DNA of 64,000 bases from Phallus indusiatus (lineage: Eukaryota > Basidiomycota > Agaricomycetes > Phallales > Phallaceae), in contig JAQFWX010000042.1 in assembly GCA_027605045.1 (NCBI GenBank), positions 248,001 through 312,000 of the forward strand, written 5' to 3'. This document shows, piece by piece, positions 58,604 through 64,000 of this stretch (position 1 is its first letter; each line of letters starts with the position of its first letter). Position numbers and translations under genes: made by a program. The notes under the pieces are model-generated. The model ran no database searches. It was not told where the DNA came from and worked only from the letters and a program-made list of their open reading frames with translations.

Positions 58604-61522
58604 TCACGACCAGACGAGCCACTCTCCATACATATTCGGTCTCTCGCCACGAACATAGCTTTCAAATGTGCGCTTTAAGACAGTTGCCCAGTCCAAATCG
58701 CGTTTATCGTCTTCGATATGGTCTTCAGTCATATAGGCATCTTCAGGTATGTACTTTGACGAAGGTCGATATGAGTTTGACGTCGAGATATCATTTGAAA
58801 TTGATTGGGCATCTTTGAGTTTGGTTTCGTATAGCTTTCTTCTGGCCTTCTTTTCACCTTGGATGAATCGTTCGCCGAGATCAGGCCAATTACGTTGAGG
58901 ATCAAATGGATGCCACCTATCCCAAATGATGAATATGCAAAAGAAGCATCGTAAAAAGTCGGAAGGTTAACATGAGGTTGGTGTGAAGTGGAGACAAATG
59001 GATCAAAAGCACGTGGTAGGGACAAGGGAAAAAGGTTAAATGTCATACGTCAGCGTTCAAAACCCTCTTTCTCAATGTCAACAATACTGCACTCACCAAA
59101 AGTTATGGAAATGGTACGAAAATGCACCTCGGAAGAAACCTTCAATTCCAAGAGCCTGTGGAGCCGCACTACTAGTGGCCGGAGTATCAAAGAAGTCAAA
59201 GAACCTGATAGGTGAAAGGGGTAAGCTCGAATAACACTAGGGCAGCGAGAATATCGAGAGCTTACTCTGCAAAGTAAGGGAATGGAGGTCGATCTCTCTG
59301 ATAGTTTTCGGTGCCCAACCATGCAGGATCGAACAATGCATCCGGAAGTCTCAAAAGAATACCACCCAGATGCGCGTCCTTGACATACTTTGAAATCGTC
59401 ATGGGGTGGAAGTCCATACCGTTCCTCAGCGCTGTTCTAAACAAGAACGTCCCGAATGCAGAGTTCTTGTTCATCCTCAAAACGGCCGTGTTATACTTTT
59501 CCAACCGAGACCACCGATACGCGAATGCCCCCTTCCAGCCCCACAGTTCTTCCCAGTCGCGTAGGAAGATCGTATCAGCATCCAGATATGTTCCGCCAAA
59601 ACGATGGCATAGAATAAAGCGGGCAAGGTCGGATAGGATAACACTCAGTCGATCGTAGGTGTTCGAGGATGTCGTTCCCGTCCGTTGGAAAATATCATCC
59701 TCGTGTCCATCAAGAGGCTGATTGGTCGCTGAGGGGTCTATGGCAGACCCATCTGCACCTGCGGCAGTAATATTACCCGACCCCGCACCAGTTGCAATCA
59801 TATCGCTGAAATCATCATCATTGTTGACGCGTTTAGCATCCTCTTGCTTCTTTTTTCCTTTCATCTCCTCGTATTTGGGCTTCGGCACATCAATGACATG
59901 TCCACCAGAGTTGAAGATACTAAAGCTCCTCCATTCATCCTTTATCTCTGGGATACCATCCAATTGCTCAGTCGTATTCCATAGTTTAAACTTGATCACA
60001 TCTTTGAACCGCGGATGCAAGAAGGGAGAAGCCCATGGGCTCTCAGACAATGAATCAAACATGTCTTTCAAGGCGGAGGGATTGGGTACAGCGGCTGCAG
60101 GACCAGGGTTAATCCAGAGCCAGAATTGTGGGCGGCAGATATTGCGGTCCGAGTCTGACATCGGCGCGTCGGGAGAAAGATGAAGACCAAGGTTTTGGGT
60201 AAATAAGAATGACAAGATTGCGAGATATGGCTTGTCTGTGAAGGGGCCGGTCCAGAACATATGGAATACTCTTGGGTAATCGGGATCGCATGGATGGGTA
60301 GATTCAACATAGGGTCTATATGTTCTAGGAGGTGGGAGACGAAGATGGGGTTCCTTGACCTCGCCAGCTCGGAATACAAGTCCAGCGTCAGGATCTTCTA
60401 GGGCACGGGTTGAATAGGGAGCTTTGGGTTGCGGCACGGAGATTGGAGGATATTGGTCAAGCCTTCGGTCTTCTTCGATATAAATATACTGCCAGTCATC
60501 AGTTCTACCGCGACGCATACGCTTGCTGTTATCAAGACCTGCTCCCACACGAAGGACCTCCAGGCAATCGCGAACATACTGTGAAAATACGATGAGAGAG
60601 AAGCCTTAGTTTCGCTTTAAGCAAGACGTACCTTATTATGAGAAAAATCGCAGTGATCCATGATGATATCGAGGTCGGCAACACTACCAGGCACGGGCCG
60701 TGGTGGATAAGCTACGTTCAATCCCGCAGAACGAATATCGAGGTAAGTACGTTGTGGACCAGATCCAACTGTAGGTGTTGAGTTCGTCGAACGAACACCT
60801 GGGCGTTCTAGTTGCTGTTGTTGTGACTGCAGCCGTTGGGATTGTAAACGAGACTGCTGACGCGGAACGGCTGGATTAAGAGGTGCAATAGCAATTCTCA
60901 TTTGCTCCGGAACTTAAAAAGTAATAACCTTGAGTACGATAACAGACCGTCAAAAGCAAGCGCACATACTCTTTCTACTACTGGGATAATGACCGCTGGC
61001 AATCTCCCATTCCCAGACACGCTGGAGATCCTCACGAGCAAACACCAAAGTAGGTGTTTCGTTTCCATTGTCATCTGAATCTCGGTTTTCGGAGTTATGA
61101 GAATAGTGTCCTCTCTTAGTCAGAGTATTGACAGACATAAACATCCATAGCACGATGATGCAGAAGAGCAATAGGCCAAAATTAGCACGCTGGCGGCCAT
61201 GATGCATTACGGCCGAATTATATATATTTCTGGGTAACGGGACGACGATTTTAAAGCGCCTTGGTGCGAAGATACTGGCAAGGCCGCCTCGTCGTCGTGG
61301 CGAGGTACCCAGTACCAATGGAGAGTTGTGTCGTCGCATGAAGGGGAATGATGGAGGGAATTGGACATAATAGGTGGCTGTCCATTGAGAGCGACCATTT
61401 CGTAGGGAGTGTTTTTCTTGTATCATGTTGTTCGGTGTAGGGAGAGTGGGTGATATGCGTAATTTGTCTCGCAGCGGCGAACTCATCGAGGGCACTCGTC
61501 CGTTATGATGCGTCCATGACAT
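58604..61522 (-). CDS. Type II membrane glycosyltransferase with DXD motif (GT32-like)
   Basis: Predicted Golgi sugar transferase. Five exons (61522-60970, 60912-60632, 60578-59266, 59204-59097, 58916-58604) give about 855 residues in phase. A basic cytoplasmic tail of about 120 residues is followed by one transmembrane helix (NFGLLLFCIIVLWMFMSVNT) and a stem, a Gln/Arg-rich region, then the catalytic region from PRVFHMFWTGPFTDKPYLA. The DXD motif is GGTYLDADTIFLRDW. Conserved downstream blocks are SRLEKYNTAVLRM, AFSYHFHNFW|WHPFD and the terminus MYGEWLVWS. The intron before WHPFD is longer than usual (about 180 nt). A Ser/Gly/Asp-rich insertion (around ATGAGSGNITAAGAD) sits before the DXD. 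It resembles the glycosyltransferase sugar-binding DXD family (alpha-1,4-GlcNAc/mannosyltransferase-like). Donor and acceptor are unknown. Confidence 0.87.
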
Positions 61523-63061
61523 GGCAAAGGCGAGCTGAACTGCGTTATATAGTGAAAACTGCAGAAATATCGACGAAAGCTCTCTGAAATCCTATATCTC
61601 AAGTCCTGACTGCAACGTAAAAAACTAATTGCCGTGCGGAGTAAGCTTCGCGCAAGAAGCGGTTTTGTGTGAGAGTCGCAAGTTTGGCTGAAGACCTCGC
61701 CAGCGAGATGAATGGTGAAGACAAAGCAAAAGACTGTATATGAAAAAACAGAAAGTATAGTCGTGTGAACTGTATGGTCAAAAAAAGTCCGGCAACCACC
61801 CTGAAAGGAGCCCATACCTTAACCTTGACTTTTGTCTCACTGCGGAGTACTTTGAACTTTCGTTATTCTCCACAAGTCGTTATTCTCCTAGTCTGTCGGG
61901 AAGCGTCCTTACTTCGCCCGACAACGCGGTAAGCAATTCTTTGACAAAGTCGAACAGTACGTGGATAACTTGGAAGGCTTCGGCGTCTCTTAGGTCTCAC
62001 GGTCTCGACCATCTCTGCGAACCAGGGATTTGGCGAACTGCGGAACCTTTTTCTTTATGGAGCGCGTTAGCTTCAACACAGGGGCCGTTGAAGCAAGCGC
62101 AGCAGCCTTACGACGGGATACAGCATTTCAGATGCGATTTCACCAATCTAACTAGCAAATTACCAGTATTCTGTCTACCATATTACTATACGGAGTGAGT
62201 GGCAGTCCTCTGATGCCAAAGACTTCGTTTTATAGCACTAAACAATCTTAGTTGTCAGGCGTTTCATCAGCGTATTAGAACCAGCTTCAATTTCAGACGT
62301 TCTTAGAGTCGCGTGAGTACCATCGCCAGTGCGTTAGTATTTGAAATTGACCCTTCTCATTTGCACACTTTTTTCAAAGAAAAGCAAAGATTTAAACGAG
62401 AAAGAATCCCGTAGAGCCGGGCAAAATAGATTTCTAAATACAATCATGACGCGCTATTCCAGGCTATTCCCTTACGTACCAAGATACAAAAGAAGTTTTC
62501 GCTCCCTGGCGGTTTCGGACAGGTTACGCCGGATGATTGAGATGAATATTGAGAATTGAATTCGGGGACAAGGACGAAATATAAAGCGTGTCGACATAGA
62601 AATAATGACCCTTGCCTTCCCGATTGAACTATGTCTAACAGCGCTCAGAGGCATGCTCCCCGCCCTCGCGAATAGCAGTCGGATGCTGCGGTTTGCCATG
62701 GTTAAATGGAATATGCATTCTTTCTTTAGGTCAAAATGGCTATTTGGTAAACTGTGTAAATCTCTATTTATAAATCAATGGAACGTGTGGCCATTCAGAT
62801 CCTTGAATATTTCTCCAAAATATGGAACGGCCAAGTCCACACGTCGTAATAAGCATGAAATTGAAATTCACATAATAGCACACCCTAAATTTAACACAGT
62901 CCAAATTCTCTTTAGCACAGTGTATAATTAAGTTCAGAAACACAGAATATTCTCGATTAGCCAGCATGCTTCTCCACATTGGGTTCGACATGCAAGTATA
63001 ATTTTACTTTCGGTTTGACTAGCCTGTCGATTGGAAAAGGTCCAGCCAGATGATTTTTTAT
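61523..63061. other. Intergenic, nothing recognised
   Basis: The 1.5 kb upstream of the glycosyltransferase start has no frame with a domain or phased exon set. The frames at 61483-61815 (-) and 61941-62198 (+) were examined and not accepted. Confidence 0.45.
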
Positions 63062-63863
63062 TCATATAGCTAAGGCATTTGGCACGTGAGCAAAATGTTC
63101 TTTGTTTACAATGGATTGAAGCATACCGCTGCCGCGATCCGATTCATCCGAATCCCTGTCGAGATCCCCCCCTGCCAGCGACGCATCGTCGTTGCCCAAG
63201 GAGCTCAAGCTCAAGACTTGTTTATCCCCAATATCTATCCAACGCTGCTCCAATAATCCCGCTGACGTGTATGGCTGAAAAGTGTCATCAGGTTCGGCAC
63301 CTCCGCTTTCATGGAGACCTAAATTTCTATCTAGTAGGAAGGATAAAAAGGTCAAAGGCTATTCTAACCGTATTTTAACCGTAGTAAAACCCACCCTGCG
63401 AGACATTCAGACCATCTGATAAACCACGAACAAAGTGAAGGATGAAGGTAAACAAAATGAAAGAGTAAGTATGCAGAGCCTTTTTGACCATAATTTTGAG
63501 TGTAACTGAGATTCATAATTTCAACCAATTTTACAGAACTTTTATATGCAGGAGAGTCGTAATATTGTACAACTACGATCAACTCTTACATCCTTCATTG
63601 AGCCGGATTAACAAGCCTACCTTGCCTTCTTTGATGCCATCTGTTACAGTCGATCGTAGATAAAAAACGTGAAGACTTGATCATTGATATTGATAATCTC
63701 TGTTGAGAAGTGCCCACAGGATTGATCTTCGAGTCGTTAGTGAGAAAGATAGATTGGGTAATACTATGGCTCCATCTGGACTAGCTGGAGTTGGCGATCC
63801 GTTCGCGAGATTCCAGACAAGAATATTAAGACCGAAAAGGGAGGTGAATACGGGAAATCTCAT
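63062..63863 (-). CDS. Putative small secreted protein, three exons
   Basis: A phase-consistent model joins 63863-63718, 63640-63621 and 63330-63062 into about 144 residues. The N-terminus (MRFPVFTSLFGLNILVWNLA) looks like a signal peptide. The mature part is Ser/Asp/Gly-rich and acidic near the C-terminus (GGDLDRDSDESDRGSG), with no Cys and no known domain. Donors gtgggc and gtaggc are weak to fair, and the second intron of about 290 nt is long for this genome, so an extra exon may be missing. No homologue recognised. Confidence 0.42.
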
Positions 63864-64000
63864 TATGGAGGATGTCAATTAAATGTGAGATGTTGAACAT
63901 GTACACTCCAACTGACCTAACTTTATCCTGAGGAAAGATTAATAATTGATGATGAACTACTGAAAACCGCCCGCCACAAGTGATATTTGCCGCATAACCT

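Noticed and set aside
57776..58665. Minus-strand frames downstream of the glycosyltransferase
   Set aside because: Lie in the 3' flank or overlap its last exon in another frame; no homology.
61483..62198. Frames on both strands upstream of the glycosyltransferase
   Set aside because: No domain and no phased splice partners.
1..64000. CRISPR arrays, bacterial operons, viral or transposase genes
   Set aside because: None seen; the intron-rich structure is that of a fungal nuclear genome, and no transposase, reverse transcriptase or capsid motif was recognised.

Overview
The window reads as nuclear DNA of a mushroom-forming basidiomycete (Agaricomycetes). Genes carry many 50-65 nt GT-AG introns, spacing is compact, and the families are typical of that group: a CSL transcription factor, a basidiomycete P450 expansion, GH11 xylanase with CBM1, a fungal Na+/K+-ATPase-like P-type pump, an SMN homologue and a trichodiene-synthase-like terpene synthase. 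All exon boundaries were read by eye from splice consensus, phase and family conservation; no alignment or database search was run.

Layout. 1.4-5.2 kb (-): a ~1147-residue CSL (RBP-J/Su(H)) DNA-binding factor. 5.2-9.0 kb: gene-poor, with a near-perfect 58-bp-arm inverted repeat. 9.0-31.4 kb: a probable sesquiterpenoid neighbourhood. It holds a TRI5-like sesquiterpene synthase (+), a multi-intron MFS transporter (-), an aldehyde dehydrogenase (-), four tandem paralogous P450 genes (+; the first is a pseudogene) and a second, paralogous aldehyde dehydrogenase (-). 33.8-36.6 kb: a secreted GH11-CBM1 xylanase, followed by a small secreted CBM1-only gene that looks like a duplicate lacking the catalytic domain. 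38.4-40.2 kb: an aldo-keto reductase. 41.2-43.2 kb: a second MFS transporter. 44.4-49.1 kb: a type II P-type cation ATPase whose phosphorylated Asp lies on a 10-nt microexon. 49.5-50.3 kb (-): SMN. 50.9 kb: a small secreted ORF. 52.1-54.3 kb: a fifth P450 of the same family. 55.8 kb: a small secreted peptide precursor with a Lys-Arg site. 56.4-57.5 kb: ribulose-phosphate 3-epimerase. 58.6-61.5 kb (-): a Golgi-type DXD glycosyltransferase. 63.1-63.9 kb (-): a predicted small secreted protein.

How the genes may work together (inference): the terpene synthase would make a sesquiterpene skeleton, the P450s would oxidise it in the ER, the aldehyde dehydrogenases and perhaps the aldo-keto reductase would adjust aldehyde oxidation state, and the MFS proteins could export product. 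No product can be assigned from sequence. The xylanase/CBM1 pair belongs to plant cell-wall degradation. CSL, SMN, epimerase, ATPase and glycosyltransferase are housekeeping or regulatory neighbours.
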